A stretch of DNA of 55,645 nt from Cryomorphaceae bacterium MED-G14 (GTDB taxonomy: Bacteria; Bacteroidota; Bacteroidia; Flavobacteriales; Flavobacteriaceae): NCBI GenBank assembly GCA_002457715.1, contig NTKN01000002.1, positions 1 through 55,645 of the forward strand, in the 5' to 3' direction. The notes below the pieces were generated by a model, which made no database searches, was not told the origin of the DNA, and was given only the letters and a program-made list of their open reading frames with translations. Within the stretch, counting starts at the first letter, position 1. The number at the start of each line of letters is the position of its first letter. The position numbers and the translations under genes are program-made. This document shows, piece by piece, positions 29,996 through 39,890 of the stretch.

Positions 29996-31303
29996 TTAAT
30001 AGTGACATTTACCACATTCAAGACCTCCCATTTGAGCTACAGTTAATTTTTCAACACCATACTTTTTAGATAACTCTTCATGAATCTTAGTGTAATACTC
30101 ATTATTTTTTACTTTTACATCAGACTCTCGATGACAATTAATACACCATCCCATTGTCAATGATGAATGCTGATATACAATTTCCATTTCTTCAATAGGA
30201 CCATGACATTCTTTACAATCAATACCTGCAACATTTACATGTTGTGAGTGATTGAAGTAGACAAAATCGGGCAAGTTATGAATCCTAACCCATTTAACTG
30301 GCTCAGTATCTCCCGTATATGTTCTACTTTGCTCATCCCATCCCACAGCTTTGTATAATTTTTTTATCTCATTAGTATAAAAATCTTTTGTATAACCTTT
30401 TTCAAGATCCTCTTCACCATTATATTCAGCAATATTTTCATGACAATTCATACAAACGTTTAAAGATGGAATTCCAGAATGCTTGGAAGATCTTGCCGAT
30501 GAGTGACAATATTGACAATCTATTTGATTTGCTCCAGAATGTATTTTGTGAGAATAATGAATTGGTTGTACAGGCATATAACCTTGATCAATACCAATTT
30601 GCATCATCCAGCCATATGCAAAATAAGCACTTGAAAGTAAAAAGAAAACTACAGAACAAAAAACTAGAAATTGATTTTTGATAAATAATTTCCAAATTGG
30701 AACTTTAAATAATGGTTTTGATTTTTCAAATTCAATTCCATTTTTATTGGCAATTGCTTTAAGTGTTTTATTTACCAAAAACAGCATAGACACTAAAACA
30801 CAAAGAATTATAACTAAGACAACAAGGATAATATTAGTAGAAACGGAACCTGCAGTTGGAGCTTGGGATGTAACGACAGTAGATGCTGCAACAGCAACTG
30901 GTTCAGGTACATAATCAGTGTAAGCTAGAATATTGTCAATATCCATATTTGTGAGTTGTGGGAAAGCATTCATAGCAGCTTTATTCCATTCTTCCCAAAT
31001 AGCAACAGCTCTCTCATCACCAGATTTAATCATTGCATTACTATTTTTAATCCATGAATACAGCCATTCTTTTTCATATTTAGCTGAAACACCCGCTAGC
31101 GCAGGACCAATAAGATTTTTGTTTAATTTATGACAAGCAGCACAGTTCGCATTAAATAAAGACTTACCTTTTGCAACATCAACTTCTTGAGAAAAACCAC
31201 TAAAAGAAAAGGTAAAAACAAGAATTACAAGCGCAAAAAATCTAGAGACAATAAGTTTCTTAAAAGATTGACTTAGGTTTTTGTTTTTAATAGTTTTCAA
31301 CAA
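29996..31303 (-). CDS. actA: Alternative complex III multihaem cytochrome c ActA with fused N-terminal monohaem domain
   Basis: Six CxxCH motifs: CAACH, CQYCH, CMNCH, CKECH, CINCH, CGKCH. Confidence 0.92.
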   Translation of the reverse strand: MLKTIKNKNLSQSFKKLIVSRFFALVILVFTFSFSGFSQEVDVAKGKSLFNANCAACHKLNKNLIGPALAGVSAKYEKEWLYSWIKNSNAMIKSGDERAVAIWEEWNKAAMNAFPQLTNMDIDNILAYTDYVPEPVAVAASTVVTSQAPTAGSVSTNIILVVLVIILCVLVSMLFLVNKTLKAIANKNGIEFEKSKPLFKVPIWKLFIKNQFLVFCSVVFFLLSSAYFAYGWMMQIGIDQGYMPVQPIHYSHKIHSGANQIDCQYCHSSARSSKHSGIPSLNVCMNCHENIAEYNGEEDLEKGYTKDFYTNEIKKLYKAVGWDEQSRTYTGDTEPVKWVRIHNLPDFVYFNHSQHVNVAGIDCKECHGPIEEMEIVYQHSSLTMGWCINCHRESDVKVKNNEYYTKIHEELSKKYGVEKLTVAQMGGLECGKCHY

Positions 31304-31472
31304 TTAAAAAATTGTTTGATTTTAGAGACCAAAAATAATAAACATTAACCATACTAAAAACATATTTTTAATCTATTTTTATTTTTTAACATTTAAAAAA
31401 TGTTATGTCAAATATGTTTAATAATTAAGTAAAATAAATTAAAAAAAGTAAAGAATTATATTTGTATTAATA

Positions 31473-31841
31473 ATGAAAAAAAAATTAGTAATCATTGGTT
31501 TATTATTTTTAAACATAACTTATTCTCAAACTGATAAACTCAACCTGTTCTATCATCCAAAATTAGATAGTGTTCTAAAAATTAAAAAAGTTGTCGATAA
31601 AAAAATTTTTAAAAAAAACTATTATTCAATTCAATTATTTAGTGGACAATTTGAAATTGGAGATTCAATCTCAAAGTTAGTTTCTGAAAAATTTATTGAG
31701 GATAGTGTTTATTTTTATTTTGAAACTCCAAACTATAAAGTTCGTTTGGGTAAATATAAATCTAAATTGGATGCTGAAAAAAAATTAAAAATTTTAAGAA
31801 AAGAATTTAAATCTGCGTTTATATTTATACCTGACAATTAA
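31473..31841 (+). CDS. SPOR-domain-like secreted protein
   Basis: Signal peptide and C-terminal YSIQLFSG...YKVRLGKYKSKLDAEKKLKILRKEFKSAFI. Confidence 0.75.
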   Translation: MKKKLVIIGLLFLNITYSQTDKLNLFYHPKLDSVLKIKKVVDKKIFKKNYYSIQLFSGQFEIGDSISKLVSEKFIEDSVYFYFETPNYKVRLGKYKSKLDAEKKLKILRKEFKSAFIFIPDN

Positions 31842-31849
31842 AGATTAAT

Positions 31850-34396
31850 CTATTTTTTTAGTTTCTTTTTTACTTTAAGCTCATTAAAACATTCTAAAAC
31901 ATCACCAACCTTGATATCATTGTAGTTTTTTAACTGAATACCACAATCATATCCCTTAGAAACATCTTTAACATCGTCCTGAAATCTTTTTAGTGAGGAA
32001 AGTTCAGTTGTGGTTATAACAATACCTTCTCTGATAAGTCTTACTTTTGATTTTCGACTAATCTTACCATTCATTACCATACATCCTGCAATAGTTCCAA
32101 TTTTTGAAATTTTAAATGTTTCTCTTATTTCAGCTGTACCAGTTAACTCCTCTCTTAACTCAGGTGATAGCAGCCCTTCCATGGCATCCTTAAGATCATT
32201 AATAGCATCATAAATAATGGAATAATTTCTAATATCTACTTCTTCTTTATCTGCTATAGACCTTGCATTGCCTGAGGGTCTTACATTAAATCCTATCACA
32301 ATTGCGTCAGAAGCTGAAGCTAATAAAATATCTGATTCTGTTATTGCGCCTACAGCCTTATGAATAATATTAACAATGATTTCATCGGTGGATAATTTTT
32401 GAAAAGAATCAGAAAGTGCTTCTACTGAACCATCAACATCACCTTTTAAAATTATATTAAGCTCTTTAAAATCACCAATGGCAATTCTTCTACCAATTTC
32501 ATCTAATGTTATATGTTTTTGAGTTCTGACACTTTGTTCTCTCACAAGTTGGGTTCTTTTTGCCGCAATTTGTTTAGCTTCTTTTTCATCAACAAAAACA
32601 TTGAATTTATCACCTGCCTGAGGTGCACCATCGAGCCCGAGAACTGAAACAGGCATTGATGGGCCTGCAGATTTAATTTGATGACCTCTTTCATCATACA
32701 ATGCCTTTACTTTACCACTATATTGACCAGCTAAAATATAATCTCCAATATTCAATGTCCCAGTCTGAACAAGTAAAGTAGAGATATAACCTTTCCCTTT
32801 ATCTAACCTAGCTTCAATAACAGATCCACTAGGTGCTTTATTTGGATTTGCTTTTAATTCTAACATTTCAGATTCCAAAAGAATTTTTTCCAATAATTCA
32901 TCTACTCCAATACCTTTCAAGGCTGAGATATCATGAGATTGTATTTTACCACCCCACTCTTCAACTAATAAATTCATTCCTGATAACTTCTCTTTAATTT
33001 TTTCAGGATTAGCTACATCTCTATCTATTTTATTTATTGCAAAAATAATTGGAACACCAGCAGCTTGGGCATGACTAATTGCTTCTTTAGTTTGCGGCAT
33101 TATGTCATCATCAGCAGCTATGACTATCACAACGATATCAGTCAATTGAGTACCTCTAGCTCTCATAGCTGTAAAAGCCTCATGACCAGGAGTGTCTAAA
33201 AATGTAATTTTATTATCATTTTTAAGTTTAACACTGTATGCACCAATGTGTTGAGTAATCCCACCTGATTCTCCAGCTATAACATTTTCTTTTCTAATAA
33301 AATCAAGTAATGACGTTTTACCATGATCTACATGGCCCATAACTGTAACAATTGGAGGTCGTGGAAGAAGATCTTCAGGCAAGTCAGAATTAACATTAAT
33401 TGATTCTTCGATTTCTGCAGTTACAAAATCTACTTCAAATCCAAATTCATCAGCTACAACAGAAAGTGTTTCGGCATCAAGCCTTTGGTTCATGGTAACC
33501 ATTATACCTAGAGACATACAGGCTGAAATAATATCATTTCCAGAAACATCCATCATTGTAGCAACCTCACTAACAGTTATAAATTCAGTAACCTTAATAA
33601 CCTTCTTTTCAGATTCAGTTTTTTCTTGATCCTCGCTTCTTTTTTTATGGGTATCTCTTTTCTCTTTTCGATATTTTGCTGCTTTGGATTTGGAAGTTTG
33701 TAGTTTTTCTAGTGTTTCCTTAATTTGCTTTTGAACTTCATCATCTGTCGGCGTAATTGCAACATTCCTTGACTTATTTTGCTTATCAATTGTAATTTTT
33801 GAAGAATCTTTCTGGTTTATAATATCTTTAGCAATTCTTCTTCTTTTTCTCTTATTCTTGGCACTATCATTTTCTGAATCAGGTTTATTAAACTTTTCGA
33901 GATTTATTTTTTCGCCTGTTTTTTTAAGACCTGAAAGTTTTTCATATTTAGTATGAATTTTAGATTCATTTTTTTCAAAAACTTTTTCATTATCGTCTTC
34001 TTTTGAATTAAAAATTTTTACATCATTTTTAATTTCAAGATCTTGCTTGGGAGTTTTTTTTTCAAGATCAATTTCTCCAATTTTTTTAAATTTGTGAATA
34101 GATGATTTTGATGTAATTATCCTATTTTTATTTTTTTCTTGATCTCTTTCAAATTTGATTCGTAATTCCTCTTTTTCTTTCAATTTTTCCTCTGTTAGGT
34201 CGTGTGACTCAACCTTACTGGATCTATCAGATTTAAATTCCGAGAGCAATAAATCATACTGACTTGTTGAAATCTTGGTAGTGGGTCTAGCTTCAATACT
34301 GTGTCCTTTCGATGAAAGAAATTCTACAACTCTTTCAAGAGAAATATTAAATTCTCTAACAACTTTATTTAACCTAATTTTATTCAAATCACTCAT
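31850..34396 (-). CDS. infB: Translation initiation factor IF-2
   Basis: [40 protein letters not shown]. Confidence 0.98.
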   Translation of the reverse strand: MSDLNKIRLNKVVREFNISLERVVEFLSSKGHSIEARPTTKISTSQYDLLLSEFKSDRSSKVESHDLTEEKLKEKEELRIKFERDQEKNKNRIITSKSSIHKFKKIGEIDLEKKTPKQDLEIKNDVKIFNSKEDDNEKVFEKNESKIHTKYEKLSGLKKTGEKINLEKFNKPDSENDSAKNKRKRRRIAKDIINQKDSSKITIDKQNKSRNVAITPTDDEVQKQIKETLEKLQTSKSKAAKYRKEKRDTHKKRSEDQEKTESEKKVIKVTEFITVSEVATMMDVSGNDIISACMSLGIMVTMNQRLDAETLSVVADEFGFEVDFVTAEIEESINVNSDLPEDLLPRPPIVTVMGHVDHGKTSLLDFIRKENVIAGESGGITQHIGAYSVKLKNDNKITFLDTPGHEAFTAMRARGTQLTDIVVIVIAADDDIMPQTKEAISHAQAAGVPIIFAINKIDRDVANPEKIKEKLSGMNLLVEEWGGKIQSHDISALKGIGVDELLEKILLESEMLELKANPNKAPSGSVIEARLDKGKGYISTLLVQTGTLNIGDYILAGQYSGKVKALYDERGHQIKSAGPSMPVSVLGLDGAPQAGDKFNVFVDEKEAKQIAAKRTQLVREQSVRTQKHITLDEIGRRIAIGDFKELNIILKGDVDGSVEALSDSFQKLSTDEIIVNIIHKAVGAITESDILLASASDAIVIGFNVRPSGNARSIADKEEVDIRNYSIIYDAINDLKDAMEGLLSPELREELTGTAEIRETFKISKIGTIAGCMVMNGKISRKSKVRLIREGIVITTTELSSLKRFQDDVKDVSKGYDCGIQLKNYNDIKVGDVLECFNELKVKKKLKK

Positions 34397-35631
34397 TAAT
34401 TTTCTTCAAACTCTTCACTTAAAATTTTTCTAACATCAATGATAGTTTCTTCTTCTAAATCAGTTCTTTTAGTAAGATCCTCAACATCTTGCTCTAGTAT
34501 ACTCTTAGCGGTGTCAAGTCCAGCTTTTTTAAACTCTTCAATAATCCAAGAATCAATTTCGTCAGAAAATTCAGTTAACTCAACATCTTCTTCAGAACCT
34601 TCTCTGAAAACATCAATTTCATATCCTGTCAATTGACCAGCAAGCTTTATATTGTACCCTCCTCTTCCAATAGCTTTAGAAACTTGATCAGAATCTAAAT
34701 AAACTTGAACTGTTTTATTTTCATCATCAATTTTAAGTGATGTTATTTTTGCAGGACTCAATGATCTAGTAATAAATAACTGATTGTTAGTAGTGTAATT
34801 AACAACATCAATATTCTCATTGCCAAGCTCTCTAACAATACCATGAATTCTTGAACCTTTCATTCCTACACAAGCTCCAACAGGATCAATTCTGTCATCA
34901 TATGAATCGACTGCTACCTTAGCTTTCTCACCAGGTATTCTAACTACTTTTTTTATGTTTATTAAACCATCAAAAACTTCAGGAATGTCTTGCTCAAAAA
35001 GCTTTTCTAAAAACTTTGGAGATGTCCTTGACATGATTATTGAAGGTTTTGTTCCTTTTAATTCGACAGATTCTATAATCCCTCTTATTGAATCACCTTT
35101 TCTGTAGAAATCTGATGGTATCTGCCTATCCTTTGGCATTATTATTTCATTTCCATCGTCGTCTAATAGAATAACAACGTTGTGTCTTACATGATGAACT
35201 TCAGCAGTATAAATTTCTCCTACCAAGTCAACAAATTGCTTATAAATAATGCCATTGTCATGTTCATGCACCTTAGCAACTAAGTTTTGCCTTAGTGAAA
35301 GGACTACTCTTCTACCTAAATCTATGAGCTTTACTTCTTCAGATACATCTTCACCAACTTCAAAATCAGGTTCAATTTTCCTAGCATCTGTAAGAGAAAT
35401 TTGACTATTATCATCCTCTACATCATCATCAGCAACAACGACTCTATTTCTCCAAATTTCTAAGTCCCCTTTATCTGGGTTAATAATAACATCAAAATTT
35501 TCATCATCCCCAAATTTTCTTTTCAAGGTGTTTCTGAAAACTTCTTCTAGAATAGACATTAAAGTTACCCTATCAATAAACTTCTCATCTTTAAATTCTG
35601 AAAAAGATTCAATTAGCGATAAATTATCCAT
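34396..35631 (-). CDS. nusA: Transcription termination/antitermination factor NusA
   Basis: S1 and KH domains ([51 protein letters not shown]). Confidence 0.97.
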   Translation of the reverse strand: MDNLSLIESFSEFKDEKFIDRVTLMSILEEVFRNTLKRKFGDDENFDVIINPDKGDLEIWRNRVVVADDDVEDDNSQISLTDARKIEPDFEVGEDVSEEVKLIDLGRRVVLSLRQNLVAKVHEHDNGIIYKQFVDLVGEIYTAEVHHVRHNVVILLDDDGNEIIMPKDRQIPSDFYRKGDSIRGIIESVELKGTKPSIIMSRTSPKFLEKLFEQDIPEVFDGLINIKKVVRIPGEKAKVAVDSYDDRIDPVGACVGMKGSRIHGIVRELGNENIDVVNYTTNNQLFITRSLSPAKITSLKIDDENKTVQVYLDSDQVSKAIGRGGYNIKLAGQLTGYEIDVFREGSEEDVELTEFSDEIDSWIIEEFKKAGLDTAKSILEQDVEDLTKRTDLEEETIIDVRKILSEEFEEN

Positions 35632-35648
35632 ATTTCTAAATTATATAT

Positions 35649-35674
35649 AAAAAAGGAGGGGACAATGTCCCCTC
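35649..35674 (-). terminator. Intrinsic terminator/attenuator between tRNA-Gln and nusA
   Basis: Minus strand GAGGGGAC-ATT-GTCCCCTC followed by C and TTTTTT: perfect 8-bp GC-rich stem, 3-nt loop, T tract. Confidence 0.85.
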
Positions 35675-35724
35675 TAAATTTCGTTCAGCTGTGCAAATAT
35701 ATAAATATCTTACAAACTTTGTTG

Positions 35725-35797
35725 TTGGCCTACTAGGGATCGAACCTAGACTCTTCTGGACCAAAACCAGACGTGTTGCCAGTTACACCATAGGCCA
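35725..35797 (-). tRNA. tRNA-Gln (anticodon TTG)
   Basis: Reverse complement TGGCCTA..TCTGG-TTTTGGT-CCAGA..CTAGG-TTCGATC-CCTAG..TAGGCCA-A folds as a full cloverleaf. Confidence 0.95.
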
Positions 35798-35805
35798 AGA
35801 GCATG

Positions 35806-35813
35806 CAAATTTA
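35806..35813 (-). promoter_or_regulatory. Bacteroidetes -7 box for tRNA-Gln
   Basis: TAAATTTG on the minus strand, a perfect TAnnTTTG, 8 bp upstream of the tRNA. Confidence 0.5.
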
Positions 35814-35928
35814 AAATAACTTTCAATTATATACCAGTTTATATTAAATAAATATCACTTTAATCTTTAATATTGAAATAACTGCAAAATTGACAATGTT
35901 TATTTATTTTTAGACTTTAAAAAATATT

Positions 35929-38900
35929 TTGAAATTTAATAAATACAATAATTTTTTTGGATTTTTAACTGGCTTAATTGCATTTGTAGTTTTTTACCTC
36001 ACAGTAGAGCCGACTGCCAGCTATTGGGATTGCGCAGAATATATTTCAACATCAGCAAAACTTCAAATAGGGCATCCCCCTGGAGCTCCATTATTTCAAA
36101 TGCTTGGTGCTATTTTTTCAATTTTTGCTTTTGATGTTGAACAAATTGCATTCACAGTAAATATGATGTCAGTGACGTCAAGTGCACTTACTATCATCTT
36201 TCTTTTTTGGTCAATTTCATTGATAACAAAAAAGATTCTTGGTATTGGTGATATGTTAAAAAAAGATGAGTTTCTAAAAGTTTTTGGCTCATCATTTATA
36301 GGTGCACTTACATTTACATTTACGGATAGCTTCTGGTTTAATGCTGTTGAAGCTGAGGTGTATGCAATGGCTACATTAATTTTATCTGTGCTATTTTGGC
36401 TTGGTTTAAAGTGGGAATCTGAATTTGATAGTGATAGATCAGACAGGTGGTTAATTTTAATTTCATTTGTAATTGGTTTATCATTTGGAGTTCATTTTAT
36501 GGGTCTTCTTGCATTACCTTCAATCGGACTTATTTATTTTTTTAAAAAATATCAAAAAATTGATTTTAAAAAATTCATACTTGCAAATATTATTTCTGTT
36601 TCAATTTTATTATTCATCTTTAAATTATTATTACCGTCAACACTAAAATTATTTGGTTATTTTGAAGTGTTTTTTGTCAATGAGTTAGGTCTCCCATTTA
36701 ATTCAGGAACAATTTTTACTGCATTTCTCTTGATACTCATTTTATATAGCTCAATCAATTTTACTAAAAAGAAAAAACTATATACATTGAATACTCTAAT
36801 ACTATGTATAACTTTTATATTTATTGGGTTCTCATCTTGGCTAATGATTCCAATAAGATCTAATGCTGATACTGTAATCAACGAAAATTCACCAAAAGAT
36901 GCAAGATCATTATTAGCATACTATAATTTAGAACAGTATCCTGAAACTTATTTATTTTATGGACCAATGTTTACTGATGCTTATGCTGGACAAGATCAGG
37001 ATGAACCATACAAAGATGATAAGCCAAAATATGAAAAAAATGAAAAACTTAATAAATATATAATTGTTAATGATTGGGAAAAGGGAAAAATTAATTCGAA
37101 TAAAAAACACAGAGGATTTTTCCCCAGAATGTGGAGTGACAACAATGCTGTTAATTATTTAAAATACTACGGATTTTTAAATTTTGAAATCAAAGATGAA
37201 TACAAAAATGAACCTCAAGTCCAAGAAATTATTCAAAACTTTAAAAATGATATTGATAATGACGATGTTACAGCAGAAGAATTCAATGAGTTTTTATCAA
37301 ACTTTAATAGTTACATAGAGATTGAAAAACCTAGTTTTTTAGCTAATCTTAATTACTTTCTTTCTTATCAATTGGGGCAAATGTATTTTAGATATTTCAT
37401 GTGGAATTTCTCTGGCAGACAAAATGATAATCAATGGAAATTTGACCTCGAAAATGGAAATTGGATTTCAGGTTTTAAAATTATTGATGAAGCTAGATTG
37501 GGTCCTCAAGATAATTTACCACCTGATGTAATTAATAATAAAGCTCGAAACAAATATTTTATGATTCCTTTAATTTTAGGATTATTAGGTTTTTTCTATT
37601 TATTAAAGATAGACTTTAAGACTTTTTGGCCTTTATTTCTTTTATTTGTTTTCACTGGAATAGCTCTTAAGTTTTATTTAAATGAAAGAGTGTTTGAGCC
37701 AAGAGAAAGGGATTATGCCTTAGTTGGTTCATTTTATGTATTTTCAATTTTTATAGGACTAAGTTTTATGTACTTTTTTAAATCTATAAAACACTATTTA
37801 AACGAACGTTACTCTTCCATAATTTCATTCATGATTGTATTAGCTGCTCCTTTATTACTTGCATTCAATAATTGGGATGATCACGATAGATCTGACAGAT
37901 ATACAGCTCAAACTTTAGCTAAAGCATATCTTGACTCAATAGTGGAAGACAAACAAGCTATGATTTTTACAATTGGAGACAATGACACTTTTGCCCTTTG
38001 GTATGCTCAAGAGATTGAAGAACATAGAACGGATGTAAGGACAATAAATACTAGTCTAATAGCTACAGACTGGTATATGGATCAAATGAAGAGAAAGGCA
38101 TATAAAAGTGAGCCAATAAAATCCCAACTAAAACACAGTCAATATGCACATGGCATAAGAGATTACATCAAATATGAGGCGCTAATTGATTCTGTAAGGT
38201 GGGACTTAAAAGATTTTATGAACTGGATAAGCAGTGATAATGAAAGAACTAAATACAAATTTTTACTAGAACAATATGGTTATGATAAATCTGATTTAAA
38301 TAATGTTCCAAAGTTTACCCAAAATATGATTTTTTACCCAACTAATAAGGTGCGATTTTACGTTAATAAAGAAAATGTTCTTAATTCTGGTGTTGTAAAA
38401 AAAGAAAATGAAAATTTAATTGTTAATTATATTGACATCGACCTTCCAAAATCCGGTCTGTATAAAAATCAAATACTTATGCTTGATATTCTTTCTAAAA
38501 ATGACTGGGAAAGACCAATATATTTTACAGGTGGAAGTTACAAAGATTCAGAATACTTGTGGATGAAAGATTATCTTCAGTTAGATGGTTTAGTTTATAA
38601 GCTTGTTCCAATTAAAACACCATTAAATCCTGACAATCCCTACCAGATGGGGAGAATTGATCCAAATAATATGTACAAAATTGTAAAAAAATGGCAATGG
38701 GGTAATTCAGAATCAGACAAAATTTACCATGATCCTGAAACGAGGAAAAATAGTATAACTTTTAGAAGTAATTTACATAGACTTGCAGAAGAATTTATCT
38801 CACTTGGAGACTACGATAAGGCTAATGAAATTTTAGATCTTTCTTTTGAAAAATTACCTATTGAGTATTTTGGATACTATAGTCTAAGTGAGCCATATAT

Positions 38901-39471
38901 AGATAGCTATTATAAACTTGGAAAAATTAAAAAGGGTAGAGAACTATTTAAAATAATTGAGGAAAAATATCATGATCAAATAAATTATTACTCAAAATCT
39001 ATGCTTTACAATGAGAATAGTTTTGATTTAGAATCATATGCTGAAAATATTTTTACCTATAATGAAAGATTGAGAGGTCTTCTTGAGAATCAAATAAATT
39101 TAGGAGAAATTGAATTTGTCAGTGATTATTTATTAAAATACATAGAAACATCTAATGTTTTTAAAAGTTTATATGGCGAGTATGATTTCTTCAATTATTT
39201 AATAAGTTTTATTTCTCCATTATATTTAGCAGAAAAACCATCTGAAGCAAGAGACCTTTATGAAATAAATAAAAATTTAATTTCAGAAAGATTAAAAAAT
39301 TTAATTTCTGTAAGGGATGATTCTTCAGCTGATTACATAAATTCATTATCTAAACAAGAGTTAGGTAATTATGAAAAATTAATTACCATAATTTCAGAAT
39401 ATGAGGATGAAGAATATATTAAATCTGAATTAAATGAATATTTGAATTACGTTGATAATTTTAGTTTATAA
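35929..39471 (+). CDS. DUF2723 family multi-pass membrane protein (O-mannosyltransferase-like)
   Basis: PTASYWDCAEYISTSAKLQIGHPPGAPLFQMLG hallmark, many TM helices, large soluble C-terminus. Confidence 0.9.
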   Translation: MKFNKYNNFFGFLTGLIAFVVFYLTVEPTASYWDCAEYISTSAKLQIGHPPGAPLFQMLGAIFSIFAFDVEQIAFTVNMMSVTSSALTIIFLFWSISLITKKILGIGDMLKKDEFLKVFGSSFIGALTFTFTDSFWFNAVEAEVYAMATLILSVLFWLGLKWESEFDSDRSDRWLILISFVIGLSFGVHFMGLLALPSIGLIYFFKKYQKIDFKKFILANIISVSILLFIFKLLLPSTLKLFGYFEVFFVNELGLPFNSGTIFTAFLLILILYSSINFTKKKKLYTLNTLILCITFIFIGFSSWLMIPIRSNADTVINENSPKDARSLLAYYNLEQYPETYLFYGPMFTDAYAGQDQDEPYKDDKPKYEKNEKLNKYIIVNDWEKGKINSNKKHRGFFPRMWSDNNAVNYLKYYGFLNFEIKDEYKNEPQVQEIIQNFKNDIDNDDVTAEEFNEFLSNFNSYIEIEKPSFLANLNYFLSYQLGQMYFRYFMWNFSGRQNDNQWKFDLENGNWISGFKIIDEARLGPQDNLPPDVINNKARNKYFMIPLILGLLGFFYLLKIDFKTFWPLFLLFVFTGIALKFYLNERVFEPRERDYALVGSFYVFSIFIGLSFMYFFKSIKHYLNERYSSIISFMIVLAAPLLLAFNNWDDHDRSDRYTAQTLAKAYLDSIVEDKQAMIFTIGDNDTFALWYAQEIEEHRTDVRTINTSLIATDWYMDQMKRKAYKSEPIKSQLKHSQYAHGIRDYIKYEALIDSVRWDLKDFMNWISSDNERTKYKFLLEQYGYDKSDLNNVPKFTQNMIFYPTNKVRFYVNKENVLNSGVVKKENENLIVNYIDIDLPKSGLYKNQILMLDILSKNDWERPIYFTGGSYKDSEYLWMKDYLQLDGLVYKLVPIKTPLNPDNPYQMGRIDPNNMYKIVKKWQWGNSESDKIYHDPETRKNSITFRSNLHRLAEEFISLGDYDKANEILDLSFEKLPIEYFGYYSLSEPYIDSYYKLGKIKKGRELFKIIEEKYHDQINYYSKSMLYNENSFDLESYAENIFTYNERLRGLLENQINLGEIEFVSDYLLKYIETSNVFKSLYGEYDFFNYLISFISPLYLAEKPSEARDLYEINKNLISERLKNLISVRDDSSADYINSLSKQELGNYEKLITIISEYEDEEYIKSELNEYLNYVDNFSL

Positions 39472-39762
39472 AAATTCGTTTAATAGATTTATGAGAGTAT
39501 TGGCATCTTGCTCGCCACTCTGCCTCCATACCATTTCACCTGACTTATAAATCATCAAAGTTGGAAGACCTTTAATACGAAGGGCCTGAGCTAATTCATT
39601 GTTTTTGTCAACATTAATTTTTATTACCTTTCCTTTATCTCCAATTGCAGCAGCAACATCTTTTAGAACAGGGTGCATTGATATTGATGATTCATTCCAA
39701 TCAGTATAAAAATCCAAAAGAATCGGCATTTCAGAATCGATAAGGTCACCAAATTTAGACAT
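39466..39762 (-). CDS. Thioredoxin-fold protein lacking the CXXC active site
   Basis: LLDFYTDWNESSISMHPVLKDVAAAIGDKGKVIKINVDKNNELAQALRIKGLPTLMIYKSGE. Confidence 0.88.
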   Translation of the reverse strand: MSKFGDLIDSEMPILLDFYTDWNESSISMHPVLKDVAAAIGDKGKVIKINVDKNNELAQALRIKGLPTLMIYKSGEMVWRQSGEQDANTLINLLNEFL

Positions 39763-39890
39763 ATATAAAAGTTAGTGTAAAAATAACATTTTTTATAAAT
39801 AAGTGGTTTTTACTGTTTTAAGTCAAACTATTTTAGGTTAATAAATATTAAGATTTCTAATCATTAGTTCGTAATTTAGAACATACTTCA

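Noticed and set aside
31390-31407. AACATT-TAAAAA-AATGTT style inverted repeat between actA and the SPOR gene
   Set aside because: Short AT-only stem of the sort expected by chance in this base composition; no T tract or positional support.
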